NCBI GenBank assembly: GCA_030041095.1
Contig: JASHON010000042.1
Location: forward strand, 1 to 33,096
DNA length: 33,096 nucleotides
Reading direction: 5' to 3'
Source of the DNA: Terriglobia bacterium
Lineage (GTDB): Bacteria; Acidobacteriota; Terriglobia; UBA7540
Shown: one piece after another, positions 1 to 8,154 of the stretch
Numbering within the stretch: the stretch's first letter is position 1
Layout of the letters: every line of letters begins with the position of its first letter
The notes under the pieces: generated by a model
Database searches by the model: none
Seen by the model: only the letters and a program-made list of their open reading frames with translations
What the model was told of the DNA's origin: nothing
Made by a program: the position numbers and the translations under genes

Positions 1-1
1 C

Positions 2-172
2 TGGCTCAATCTGGTGGAAACGCTCTTTGGCAAGATGGCGCGTACATTTCTGAAACATATTCGCGTCACCTGCCGCCAAGAACTGAAAGATCGAATACTG
101 CTCGGCATTACGGAAATTAACCAAGAGCCGGTCGTCCACCAGTGGAAGAACTTCGATGCGCTAAATGTGTAA
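2..172 (+). pseudogene. IS630-family transposase, C-terminal end (cut by window edge)
   Basis: Reading frame 2 is open from the window edge to a TAA at 170-172 and gives 56 residues. It begins WLNLVE, followed by FGKMARTFLKHIRV and, near the end, EINQEPVVHQWKN. This is the C-terminal end of IS630-type DDE transposases: SWLN-x-VE carries the last catalytic acidic residue, followed by the HIRV / NxxPVVHxW tail. The 5' part lies outside the window, so it is unclear whether the gene is intact upstream. The element abuts a truncated minus-strand gene at about 186, which suggests it inserted into that gene. Confidence 0.85.
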
Positions 173-185
173 CTATTTTAACGAA

Positions 186-455
186 TCTATATACTAGCCG
201 GTTTCTCAGGTCCAAAACTACTGCGCTATACGTGCCGACGGTGTGATGCCTACTCCTCGCCACGAACCACGATGCGAGGCAAACGAGGACGATGATGGCA
301 GCAATCCCCACAGCCCTAAGGCGTCGCTCCCGCTGGGCGGCTCTTCGAAATCTGGCGAAATCATTGACGCATGGCGAGCAGCGGGACATATGGACGAAGA
401 AATCCCGCTGTTGACCAGGATCACCTTTTCCGGGGGCAATCGCCTTGATGACCTC
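186..455 (-). pseudogene. Truncated zf-HC2/anti-sigma-like single-TM protein
   Basis: The minus strand from about 455 down to 186 encodes EVIKAIAPG, then a HMSRCSPCVNDF segment (H-x3-C-x2-C, the zinc-finger-like motif of anti-sigma/zf-HC2 proteins). A basic stretch follows, then one hydrophobic helix (AIIVLVCLASWFVA), then AVVLDLRNRLVYR. This order is common in small acidobacterial membrane-anchored regulators. The frame is closed off by unrelated DNA on both sides: the IS630 remnant at its 3' end and the VirB4-like fragment at its 5' end. It is therefore a gene fragment and not a complete CDS. The assignment is by motif only. Confidence 0.55.
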
Positions 456-582
456 ACGGTTGTTCCTGACCACGAAGGGCGATGTGGGCATAGTGCTTCG
501 AGTGGAAGGCGTGGATTACGAGTGCCTGGACTCCTCGGCGGTCGATCATTCGACGAAGCGGCTGGAAGCGCCTTTCCGAAGT
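454..582 (+). pseudogene. VirB4/TrbE-like type IV secretion ATPase fragment
   Basis: Frame 1 reads LFLTTKGDVGIVLRVEGVDYECLD, followed by TKRLEAPFRS and a stop at 583. This matches the N-terminal region of VirB4/TrbE/CagE ATPases, where a 'FLTKxGDxGxVLRVxGxDYEcLD' strand pair precedes the large ATPase domain. Only about 43 residues remain. The rest is replaced at about 575-582 by an IstB-like sequence in another frame. It is a relic of a conjugative element and has no Walker motifs left. Confidence 0.65.
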
Positions 583-870
583 TAGTGGAAGCGAAGCGCC
601 AGTTGCGACCGCGCCAGGTGCTGGCACGCTGGGTGCGTTACGACTTGATTGCTTTGGACGAAGTGAGCTACGTACCCATCCCGGATCTGGGAGCGGAGTT
701 TCTGTTCCATATGGTGGAAGAGAGGGCTGAGAGAGCGGCCGTGCTCATGGCTACGAACCTACCGTTTTCGGAATGGACGCAGGTGATTCCGACGAACAAA
801 TGGTTCTTTGTGAAGATACGATGGCGCTGCCGCTAATCGATGGCTATGCCCACTATAAAGGTTCCTGGAA
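579..870 (+). pseudogene. istB: IstB-like ATPase fragment (IS21 helper protein)
   Basis: The frame gives LVEAKRQLRPRQVLARWVRYDLIALDEVSYVPIPDLGAEFLF (about 582-710), then NLPFSEWTQVIP. These are the Walker B (LIALDEV) and C-terminal signature of IstB, the AAA+ helper of IS21 transposition. The Walker A half is missing, replaced by the VirB4-like fragment. After about 800 the similarity moves to another frame (AL-x2-LIDG-x-AHY, compare IstB 'ALIDRITDRAHI'), so the C-terminus is frameshifted. No IstA transposase is visible. It is a dead fragment. Confidence 0.75.
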
Positions 871-917
871 ATCGCGTACGGTCTGGCCGATTTGGACACC
901 TGCTTGCCGCCATGGCA

Positions 918-1054
918 TAGCAGGTTGCGGAAAAACTCCTACGGGAGTTGACGTAGTGCCGGCTTCCAGCCGGCGACTCCCTTCAATTCAACGGAGGCCG
1001 GCAAGATGCCGGCGCACCGTTCGCGGCCGTGTCGAGTTTTTCTGCAGCCTGATA
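918..1054. repeat. MITE-like element type 1, complete copy
   Basis: The ends are imperfect inverted repeats: CAGGTTGCGGAAAAACTC at 921-938, and the complement of CAGGCTGCAGAAAAACTC at the right end. The core holds GCCGGCTTCCAGCCGGC, a perfect hairpin, flanked by GGGAGTTG/ACTCCC, then ATTCAACGGAGGCCG and GATGCCGGCGCACC. A second copy lies at 17731-17842 in the same orientation. There is no coding potential, and it lies in a gene-poor stretch. Confidence 0.8.
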
Positions 1055-1228
1055 AGGCGCTCCAATAGACTCGGGGGTTAGCCCGAAAAAGTAGTTGACA
1101 ACGGGAATCTGCTTGCGTAATCTGGACATCTTTGTATAGTACGTTTGTTTTGAATAACTTACTGCGAATATGTCGCATCTAGACTGAGCGTTCCTGTGAT
1201 TTCGCCTCGGCCATTTAGGGTGAGTGAG

Positions 1229-1252
1229 CGCATATATATGCGACAATGTCGC
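1229..1252. other. Two overlapping perfect palindromes in a gene-free stretch
   Basis: CGCATATATATGCG (1229-1242) is a perfect palindrome. It shares its last bases with GCGACAATGTCGC (1240-1252), a perfect inverted repeat around one central base. A related TGTCGCAT lies at about 1169. This could be an operator or the end of a lost element. No promoter or gene next to it explains it. The wider gap from 870 to 1933 holds only repeats, this site and the leader elements. Confidence 0.4.
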
Positions 1253-1255
1253 CAC

Positions 1256-1392
1256 TAGCACGCTGCGGAAAAAGCCTATCTGCCTTGCTCAATGAGGCGA
1301 GAGATCTCTGCATCTCTTCGAAAACAAATGCTGGGATTGTTCGCTGCGGTCAGAAGGACATTCGTTGGAAGCGTTTTTGGGCACCCTGGTAG
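1256..1392. repeat. MITE-like element type 2, copy a
   Basis: It starts TAGCACGCTGCGGAAAAAG and ends GCGTTTTTGGGCACCCTGGTAG, imperfect inverted ends of the same kind as the type 1 element. The core reads CTCTGCATCTCTTCGAAAAC and then TTCGCTGCGGTCAGAAGGAC. Copies b (19191-19320) and c (22195-22332) share the core and orientation. It is non-coding. Confidence 0.8.
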
Positions 1393-1537
1393 AGTGCAAA
1401 CCAAGAGGTTCGAGTATTCTTCTTAATACGACAAAATCGCAATTACGGGACTACAAATGACATCATCTTCGGCCGCGAGACGCGGATGAGCAAGGCAAAG
1501 AAACAAAGCTATGGGTAAAGAAGCCGCAAGGTTAGCA

Positions 1538-1646
1538 GGGCTTCCTTTGGCGTCTCTTTTTGGCGAAGGAGCCGCAAGGAAGCCCCGGATCGACAACCCA
1601 AAGGCTGACGACTGGTTTGCAGTATAGAGGAAGTCTGGGCAGGGTT
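1538..1646 (+). promoter_or_regulatory. Structured leader element, copy A (distal, partly decayed)
   Basis: The P1 helix is a perfect 10 bp: GGGCTTCCTT at 1538-1547 with AAGGAAGCCC at 1576-1585. It encloses a conserved GTCTCTTTTTGGC segment with an inner hairpin GGC-GAAGGA-GCC (1562-1573). The conserved GATCGACAACCC follows at 1588-1599, then GGCTGAC at 1603. Its P2 partner is decayed, but the outer AACCC/GGGTT pair (1595-1599 with 1642-1646) survives. The element lies about 290 nt before the first TonB receptor, upstream of copy B. It matches no riboswitch class that I recognise. Confidence 0.6.
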
Positions 1647-1812
1647 TCAACAAAGGCATAGGAAACAAGCCCATCATCTGCGGCCGCTTCCTGGCCTGCT
1701 CTTTTCCGGAATTGTGGAGGTCTTGACGTTTGTGGCGCAGAGCCGGTTGCCCTACCGGCGGATGCTCGTGATGACGGGCATCTTGCCGGGAGCGACATGG
1801 CTCGTTCAACAA

Positions 1813-1916
1813 GTTTCTCCTGCAGCGTCTCTTTTGGCGAAGGAGCCGCAGGGAAACTCAGGATCGACAACCCGCAGGCTGGCGACGGTTTCATTCTGGA
1901 GCTGCCAGCCAGGGTT
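1813..1916 (+). promoter_or_regulatory. Structured leader element, copy B, directly before TonB receptor 1
   Basis: P1 pairs GTTTC (1813-1817) with GAAAC (1853-1857) and CCTGC (1819-1823) with GCAGG (1848-1852), with one bulged T. The sequence differs from copy A but the helix is the same. The inner hairpin is GGC-GAAGGA-GCC at 1836-1847. GATCGACAACCC is at 1862-1873. P2 pairs GGCTGGC (1877-1883) with GCCAGCC (1904-1910), extended by AACCC (1869-1873) with GGGTT (1912-1916). P2 ends 12-13 nt before the GGAGG at 1923, so it could control translation. It may be a riboswitch-like or protein-binding leader; the ligand is unknown. Confidence 0.65.
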
Positions 1917-1933
1917 TCTCTTGGAGGAATCTT

Positions 1934-4900
1934 TTGGCTCAGAATCATTTCAATCCCTCTAAAACCGTCTCCCCGACAATTGCGAGGTCCATGCACGTAG
2001 CCTGGGCGCTCGCAGCTTTGTTCTCGACCGCTCTCCTTTTCAGGGCGCCTGTTACCGTCTGGGCGGGAGTTGGCGGCAGCATTTCCGGAATGGTCACTGA
2101 CCCGAGCGGCGCCGTCGTGCCTGAGGCCATTGTCGCCGTTCGCAACGTTGAGACCGGCATCGAGCGGAGCACCGTTACCAATCGGGAAGGGTTCTATGCC
2201 TTCACCACGCTGCCGAGCGGCGATTACAACATCGAGATCAATCACCCGGGATTCGAGCCTTACCAGCGAACCGGGCTGATCATCGGCGCCAATACGGCGC
2301 TGCGTGTGGACGCCGGATTGACCATTGGCCCGCAGAAGAAATCCATTGTTGTCTCCGAAGCCGGCGTTCACGTGCAAACCTCCAGCACCCAGATGGGCGA
2401 CCTCATCACCGGCGCCACGATGACGGCTGTGCCTTTGAATGGCCGCAGCTATACGGATCTGCTGGCCCTGCAGCCGGGCGTCGCTCCGATCACCAGCCTC
2501 ACTTCGGAATCGATCCAGGACGTAGGCGCCGCGGCGCTTCCTCCTTCCGGGGACTTGAACTCCGGCAATCTCTCCATCAGTGGCGAGCGGGAAGACGCCA
2601 ATGGCTTTATGGTGAACGGAAGCGACGTTGAAGAAGACGTCAACATGGGCGCAGCGATCATTCCCAATCTCGATTCCATCGCGGAATTTCGCATCCTCAC
2701 CAGTGACTTCGATGCTGAATACGGAAACTATAGCGGCGGTCAAGTGAACGTGGTGACGAAGTCCGGCACTAACCAGTTTCATGGCGACGCGTTTGAATTC
2801 CTGCGCAACACAGACTTTGATGCGCGCAACTTCTATTCGCCTGACCGTGGGAGCTTTCAACAGAACCAGTTTGGCGGGACGTTTGGAGGACCGATACGGC
2901 GCAACAAGATTTTCTTCTTCGCTGACTACCAAGGTACCCGCCTCATCCAAGGCGTGGATACAGGACTGATTCCCGTCCCCTCGCTTCAGGACCGGGAAGG
3001 AAATCTCCTGGATGATGCGAGCTTGTTTCAGACGGTGCTGTCGAATGGCCAGGCGGCTCCAACCACGGTCAGCGGGCCCTACTGGGCAAGCCTGCTCTCG
3101 CAGAAGCTCGGCTATCCGGTTAATGCAGGTGAGCCTTATTACACGCCGGGATGCGCCAGCCCGGCAGAGTGCGTTCTTCCCAATGCGGTGATTCCAATGA
3201 GCGCCTGGTCTGCTCCTGCCGAGCGCCTGCTGCAATACATTCCGAAGCCGAACTCTCCTGGCAACAATTTCTCCACCTCCGCCTACAACCAGGATCTTCG
3301 TGATGACAAAGGCGCCCTGCGGCTGGATGCCAGCACGCGCTGGGGCCTGCTCTCGAGCTACTATTTCATGGACAATTACTCCCAGAACGATCCCTACCCT
3401 GTCGCTCAGGGCGGAGCCAGCGTGCCGGGCTTTAATGCTCTGAATCTGGGCCGCGCACAGTTGCTGAACTTGGGTGATACCAAGACACTCGGCCCCAGCG
3501 CAGTGAATGAATTCCACTTCAGCTTTCTTCGTAATGCCAATATTCTGGGCCAGCCGATAGGCGGGGTCGGCGTCAGCCTGGCATCGCAGGGTTTTGTGGT
3601 GGGGCCAGGCACGCCCGGCATTGTCCCACTCTCTCCCCAAACCGAGGGCGTAGAAAACATGGTCTTCAATAACTATTCGATCGGGACGAATACCAACCGG
3701 CTGGCGGACTTCGGAAATACATTCCAGTGGCTGGACAATTTTTCCAAGGTGGCAGGAACTCACACCTTCAAAGCAGGCGCCGAATTCCACTACGACCAAG
3801 TCAATACGCTTCCCGTGGCCCAATTTAATGGTAGTTTTTCTTTCTTCGGAAGTGAAACCGGCCTTGACTTCGCAGACTTTCTTCTCGGGATTCCCAGCCA
3901 GTACAACCAAAGTTATCTTCAATCGTTTTACGGTCGCAATAAATATACTGGATTGTACGGACAGGATAGCTGGCGAGTCACGCACAACCTCACGCTCAAC
4001 TACGGCCTGCGGTGGGATCGGATCGAGCCTTGGTACGAGAAATACAACCAGATTTCGGCGATGGTTCCCGGCGAGCAGTCAGCGGTCTTTCCCGGCGCGC
4101 CGGCCGGCATCGTCTACCCCACGGACCCGGGGATCCCTCGCACGTTAGCTCCTGCCGGCAATCTCGATTTTTCACCACGTCTTGGCCTGGCCTACTCACC
4201 CAGTGTGCAGGGAACCGGTCTGCTCGGCAAACTCTTGGGCGGCCCTGGTAAGACCAGCATACGTGCGGGCTTCGGAACTTTTTACACCGATATCGAAGCC
4301 GTAACCATCGGCGTTCTGGCCGCGAATGCGCCCTATGGCACTACTTACACCAGCCCGGCGCCGCCCCTCTTTGCCACTCCGTTTGTCACGGCCTCAACCG
4401 GTCAAAACCTTGGCCAATACTTTCCCGTCCAGCTCGCGCCGCTCAACTCCTCGGCAAGTCACCCCGATTCCAATATCAACTGGTCGCAATATGAGCCGAT
4501 CAGCGGCATTCCAGCTTATTCTCCCTCGAACAAGATTCCCTCCGCCGACGAATACACGTTTTCGCTGGAACGCCAAATTGGATCCAATACTCTGGTGAGC
4601 GCCTCCTATGTGGGATCCCAGGCCCATCATCTTCTGGTGTTGGTCGAAAACAATCCTGGCAACCCAGCCCTGTGCTTGAGCCTGAGCCAGCCGGGCGACG
4701 TGATGCCCGGCACACCCACGTGCGGTCCGTTTGGTGAAAGCAACGTCTACACTACCGCGTCCGGCCAGGTGATTGACGGTACCCGCGGCCCGTTTGGAGC
4801 CGATTTCGGCAGTAATACCAATCAGGCCACCATCGGGAATTCCAATTACAATGCCCTTGAGGTGAGCCTTCAGCACACCAGTGGACCCCTCGAGCTTTTA

Positions 4901-5557
4901 GTTGGCTATACCTACAGCAAATCTCTCGACCAGTCTTCGAACCTCGGCGAAGAGGTGAACCCTTTGGATTACGGGCTCAGCAAGTCGCTTTCCGCTTTTG
5001 ACATGACGCAGAACTTCGTCGCCAGCTACGATCTTCAACTTCCGATCGCTCATCTCTTCCGCACCCGGAATCGCTGGACGCAAGGCTGGTCACTTTCCGG
5101 GATCACGCGCTTCGGCACCGGTTTTCCGGTGACGCTCTATAACTATGGGGACAACTCGCTTTTAGGCGCCGAGCCGAACGGCGTGAACAACTACGGCGTC
5201 GATGAGCCGGATTACGCGCCGGGTCCGCTCGAGATCAATTCCAATCCACGTAATGGAAAGCCCTGTTTCAACACAGCGCTATTCAGTGAGAATGCCTTAG
5301 GCACACCCGGCACGGCCGCGCGGCGCTTCTTCTACGGTCCGGGGATCAACAACTTCGATCTGGCCCTGCTCAAGAACGTGCGCTTGACGGAATCGAAGTC
5401 TCTTCAGTTCCGGCTGGAAGCGTTTAACGTTTTCAATCATGCGCAGTTTTATGGGCCTGCCGCTGTGGATGGCAACATCAGCAGCAGCACGTTCGGACAA
5501 GTGGTGAGCGCTGCCGCGCCGCGCATCCTTCAGATCGCCGCCAAACTCAATTTCTAA
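1934..5557 (+). CDS. TonB-dependent receptor, Oar-like, with carboxypeptidase-regulatory domain
   Basis: This is a 1207-residue outer-membrane receptor. The TTG at 1934 is preferred as start because GGAGG lies 6 nt before it; an ATG at 1991 has a poorly spaced site. An export signal lies at about residues 20-45. A carboxypeptidase-regulatory-like beta-sandwich follows at about 48-130 (GSISGMVTDPSGAVVPEA). The plug domain follows (PLNGRSYTDLLALQPGV, then KSGTNQFHGDAFEFLRNTDFDARNF in pieces). A long beta-barrel ends in phenylalanine (AAKLNF), as expected for BAM insertion. Oar-like proteins of this size are abundant in Acidobacteriota and usually lack a known substrate. Two leader-element copies precede it. 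The next receptor lies 290 nt downstream. Confidence 0.95.
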   Translation: MAQNHFNPSKTVSPTIARSMHVAWALAALFSTALLFRAPVTVWAGVGGSISGMVTDPSGAVVPEAIVAVRNVETGIERSTVTNREGFYAFTTLPSGDYNIEINHPGFEPYQRTGLIIGANTALRVDAGLTIGPQKKSIVVSEAGVHVQTSSTQMGDLITGATMTAVPLNGRSYTDLLALQPGVAPITSLTSESIQDVGAAALPPSGDLNSGNLSISGEREDANGFMVNGSDVEEDVNMGAAIIPNLDSIAEFRILTSDFDAEYGNYSGGQVNVVTKSGTNQFHGDAFEFLRNTDFDARNFYSPDRGSFQQNQFGGTFGGPIRRNKIFFFADYQGTRLIQGVDTGLIPVPSLQDREGNLLDDASLFQTVLSNGQAAPTTVSGPYWASLLSQKLGYPVNAGEPYYTPGCASPAECVLPNAVIPMSAWSAPAERLLQYIPKPNSPGNNFSTSAYNQDLRDDKGALRLDASTRWGLLSSYYFMDNYSQNDPYPVAQGGASVPGFNALNLGRAQLLNLGDTKTLGPSAVNEFHFSFLRNANILGQPIGGVGVSLASQGFVVGPGTPGIVPLSPQTEGVENMVFNNYSIGTNTNRLADFGNTFQWLDNFSKVAGTHTFKAGAEFHYDQVNTLPVAQFNGSFSFFGSETGLDFADFLLGIPSQYNQSYLQSFYGRNKYTGLYGQDSWRVTHNLTLNYGLRWDRIEPWYEKYNQISAMVPGEQSAVFPGAPAGIVYPTDPGIPRTLAPAGNLDFSPRLGLAYSPSVQGTGLLGKLLGGPGKTSIRAGFGTFYTDIEAVTIGVLAANAPYGTTYTSPAPPLFATPFVTASTGQNLGQYFPVQLAPLNSSASHPDSNINWSQYEPISGIPAYSPSNKIPSADEYTFSLERQIGSNTLVSASYVGSQAHHLLVLVENNPGNPALCLSLSQPGDVMPGTPTCGPFGESNVYTTASGQVIDGTRGPFGADFGSNTNQATIGNSNYNALEVSLQHTSGPLELLVGYTYSKSLDQSSNLGEEVNPLDYGLSKSLSAFDMTQNFVASYDLQLPIAHLFRTRNRWTQGWSLSGITRFGTGFPVTLYNYGDNSLLGAEPNGVNNYGVDEPDYAPGPLEINSNPRNGKPCFNTALFSENALGTPGTAARRFFYGPGINNFDLALLKNVRLTESKSLQFRLEAFNVFNHAQFYGPAAVDGNISSSTFGQVVSAAAPRILQIAAKLNF

Positions 5558-5723
5558 AAAAAGGGAGAGAAAATGTGCATCCTCGTGGCGGGTGGTGGAA
5601 AAGACTGAGGTGCCTCAGGATCCCAGCAACACGAACAGCCCGACGACGTAAAACTTCGGAAGGCAAGGAGAGCTTACTCGGGAAGGTGATTCGAGTGAGT
5701 TAGACAACTAAGGAATTGTGGGA
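5558..5723 (+). other. Intergenic stretch between the two receptors (possible 11-aa micro-ORF)
   Basis: Directly after the receptor stop, GGGAGAG at 5563-5569 precedes ATG 5573, which opens a 12-codon frame ending at 5608 (MCILVAGGGKD). Nothing else supports expression. A short inverted repeat CTGAGGTGCCTCAG (5605-5618) overlaps its end but has no T-tract, so it is not a convincing terminator. The rest, up to leader copy C, shows nothing I recognise. Confidence 0.25.
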
Positions 5724-5824
5724 GGGCTTGCCACGGCGTTTCTTTTGGCAAAGGAGCCGCAAGCAAGCCCGAGATCGACAACCCAAAGGCTGACGACCCA
5801 TTCGCAGTATAGGGGAAGTCAGCC
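5724..5824 (+). promoter_or_regulatory. Structured leader element, copy C, directly before TonB receptor 2
   Basis: P1 is GGGCTTG (5724-5730) with CAAGCCC (5764-5770). The inner hairpin GGC-AAAGGA-GCC is at 5747-5758. GATCGACAACCC is at 5773-5784. P2 is GGCTGAC (5788-5794) with GTCAGCC (5818-5824); against copy B this is a compensatory A-T for G-C change. P2 ends 12 nt before the AAAGG at 5836 that serves the next gene, the same geometry as copy B. The outer AACCC/GGGTT pair is not kept. Confidence 0.65.
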
Positions 5825-5848
5825 GCACTTTCAAGAAAGGTGGACTTT

Positions 5849-8137
5849 ATGCGCGGTTGCACCCCGATGCGGCGGATATTTCTCTCCGTATTGCTTAGTT
5901 TTATCTTCAGTCCAATACTCGTTCATTCGCAAAGCAAACTGTATGTGCTTGAAGGCCGTGTGCTTGATCCGCAAGGTCTTCCGATCGCGGAAGCCACATT
6001 AATCCTGCGCGATACTCTCTCCGGGCAAAGCCAACAGCAGCAGACGTCTTCTGACGGCCGCTACTCCTTCCATGTCTTAGAGGCAGGCTTTTACACGCTG
6101 ACAGCGAGCCACAGGGGGTTCTCCGATCAAGTCCGGTTCCTTCAGCTCAAGCCTGAACATCTCCTCATCACCGAAGATATCCGGCTGCTTGTAGCCGGTG
6201 TGCGCCAGGGCGTGACGGTGGTTTCCGGCTCCCGCGTCGAAGAACTACAACAGGATTCACCCTCTCCGGTAACTGTGGTGACACACCAGCAGATTGTTGA
6301 TACCGGCAAGGAAACGGTTGGAGGAGTGCTTTCGGAGGTGCCGGGAGTCGTGACTCGCGACTACGACACCTACGAGCAGGGCTTCGCCGACGAACAAATT
6401 GACGGCATCGATTCGCGGCAAGTGCTGGTGCTTGAGGATGGCCTTCCGATTGTGGGCGCGCGAGGCGTCAACAGCGGCGTGATTAATCTCAACGACCAGC
6501 CCGTCGGCCCCTTGGACCAGATCGAAGTGGCCAAGGGAGCAGGTTCCGCGCTGTATGGGACAGACGCCATCGGCGGGGTGATCAATCTGATTACACGCAA
6601 GCCTGCATCTCCACTTGACGCCGATCTAAATCTCTCCGGGGGTTCGCTTGGAGTCTTTGATGGCCGCGGCAGCGTGGGGTCCAAAGTCAAAAACGGGTGG
6701 GTGCTTGCAGACTTTGAAAGGCATCAGGGGAATAGCTATAGCCTGATTCCGCCCAGCACCACAGGCCCCCAGTACGGCATCTACGACGGCTTTTTCGACG
6801 GAAGCTATGACTTCGGGAAACGGACCTCGTTCGATTTTCGCGCGGGCGGCTATCACGACCATTATGTGGGCCAGAGCGAAACCGAGACCGGCCTGTCCCA
6901 GAGCAACGATACTGCCAGCAACCAGAACTTCGCTCTCACCGGTAACTTTCAGCTTACGCCATCAAGCGTGCTCCAGGTACGGGGCTACATCGCCAACTAC
7001 AACGAAGGTGATTTGACCTTGCCGGTGGGGCCATTGACAGCGTCTCCTGACGTCACGGATTTGGCGACCTTGGGCGAGCGTTACCATCGCATGGATGCAA
7101 CTTGGTCCAAAACCCTGGGAGCCCACCAGTTCCTCCAAGGAGGCTATGAGTGGGTCCAGGATTTATATAAAGGCAATAATCGGCTGCTCGGAGGCGACGC
7201 CGGCCAGCAGATAACAACCAATGACTTGTGGGCTCAGGACCGCATTCAGCTTGCTTCTCCGCTCCTGCTCACCCTGGGAGTCCGCTACCAGCACCATTCT
7301 CTGTACGGCAGCCACACGGTTCCCAAGGTCGGCCTCTCCTACCGCATCACTAGCCATCTTGCTTACCGGGCCTCATTCGGCTACGGTTTCCGCGCTCCCG
7401 ACCTGGGGCAGCTTTATTACGATTTTGCCAACCCGGCTGAGTTCTATCAAGTGATTGGCAATCCCGATCTGCGGCCGGAGACCTCGCGCAGCATCAACAC
7501 GGGGTTCGGCTACCGCCGCTCTCGCTGGAGCGGAAGCCTGAATCTCTACCGAAACGACGTGCACAACCTGATCGACTACGAGTATATCGGCACGCCGGAG
7601 ACGCAATCACAATTGGACGCCATCCTGGAGGAATACAACATCCCTGCGGATTTCGATGTCTCTCTGGACCGAATGATTTACCTCTACGTGAACCTCGACC
7701 GGATTTACACGCAGGGAGCGGAAGTAAGCAGCCAATATGCGCTGACTTCCCGCATTCTCCTGAGAGGAGCCTATACCTATCTTGACGCCTACGACGAAAT
7801 CAACCACACCGAGCTTCCTGACCGTTCCCGCAACCAGGGATTCGCAGAGGTGCGGTACAACAATCCAACGCACGGGTTTACCGCCAATCTGCGGGGAAGC
7901 CTCTTCAGTAGCTGGCTGCTGGATGAGATGGGCGACCGCGCCGCAGGCTACGGAATCTGGAGCCTGTACGGCTCAAAAAAATTAACGCGAGGCGCAAGCT
8001 TTTACGTCGCCATCGACAACCTCTTCAACAGCCGCGACCCTGCACTGCACGACAATCCACCCACCTACAACCGGCCGGATTACGGCCGCACCTTTCGAGT
8101 GGGGATTCGTTATACCTTCTCACGCGGCGAACGCTGA
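5849..8137 (+). CDS. TonB-dependent receptor, BtuB/FyuA-like, with carboxypeptidase-regulatory domain
   Basis: This outer-membrane active-transport receptor has about 762 residues. I chose ATG 5849 because AAAGG lies 8 nt upstream; a GTG at 5840 would sit on top of that site. The signal peptide is RRIFLSVLLSFIFSPILVHSQ. A short carboxypeptidase-regulatory-like domain follows (GRVLDPQGLPIAEATLIL), then a textbook plug: PVTVVTHQQIVDTG, VGGVLSEVPGV, VLVLEDGLPIVG, EVAKGAGSALYGTDAIGGVIN. The barrel closes with FRVGIRYTF plus a five-residue tail. Leader copy C precedes it. A small CxCG protein and an exported CbiX-like protein follow in the same operon, which suggests a metal complex or corrinoid-like substrate. 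The substrate is inferred from context only. Confidence 0.95.
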   Translation: MRGCTPMRRIFLSVLLSFIFSPILVHSQSKLYVLEGRVLDPQGLPIAEATLILRDTLSGQSQQQQTSSDGRYSFHVLEAGFYTLTASHRGFSDQVRFLQLKPEHLLITEDIRLLVAGVRQGVTVVSGSRVEELQQDSPSPVTVVTHQQIVDTGKETVGGVLSEVPGVVTRDYDTYEQGFADEQIDGIDSRQVLVLEDGLPIVGARGVNSGVINLNDQPVGPLDQIEVAKGAGSALYGTDAIGGVINLITRKPASPLDADLNLSGGSLGVFDGRGSVGSKVKNGWVLADFERHQGNSYSLIPPSTTGPQYGIYDGFFDGSYDFGKRTSFDFRAGGYHDHYVGQSETETGLSQSNDTASNQNFALTGNFQLTPSSVLQVRGYIANYNEGDLTLPVGPLTASPDVTDLATLGERYHRMDATWSKTLGAHQFLQGGYEWVQDLYKGNNRLLGGDAGQQITTNDLWAQDRIQLASPLLLTLGVRYQHHSLYGSHTVPKVGLSYRITSHLAYRASFGYGFRAPDLGQLYYDFANPAEFYQVIGNPDLRPETSRSINTGFGYRRSRWSGSLNLYRNDVHNLIDYEYIGTPETQSQLDAILEEYNIPADFDVSLDRMIYLYVNLDRIYTQGAEVSSQYALTSRILLRGAYTYLDAYDEINHTELPDRSRNQGFAEVRYNNPTHGFTANLRGSLFSSWLLDEMGDRAAGYGIWSLYGSKKLTRGASFYVAIDNLFNSRDPALHDNPPTYNRPDYGRTFRVGIRYTFSRGER

Positions 8138-8154
8138 CTCAGGAGAAAGCGTGC

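Noticed and set aside
1532-3985. 817-codon open frame on the minus strand opposite TonB receptor 1
   Set aside because: It lies antisense to a clearly recognised receptor, has no family pattern of its own and runs through two leader-element copies. It is a by-product of high G+C.
1538-5824. Cobalamin riboswitches before the TonB receptors
   Set aside because: The nearby CbiX-like gene invites the idea, but the conserved B12-box and the GCCACTG core are absent from all three leader copies, and the helices differ.
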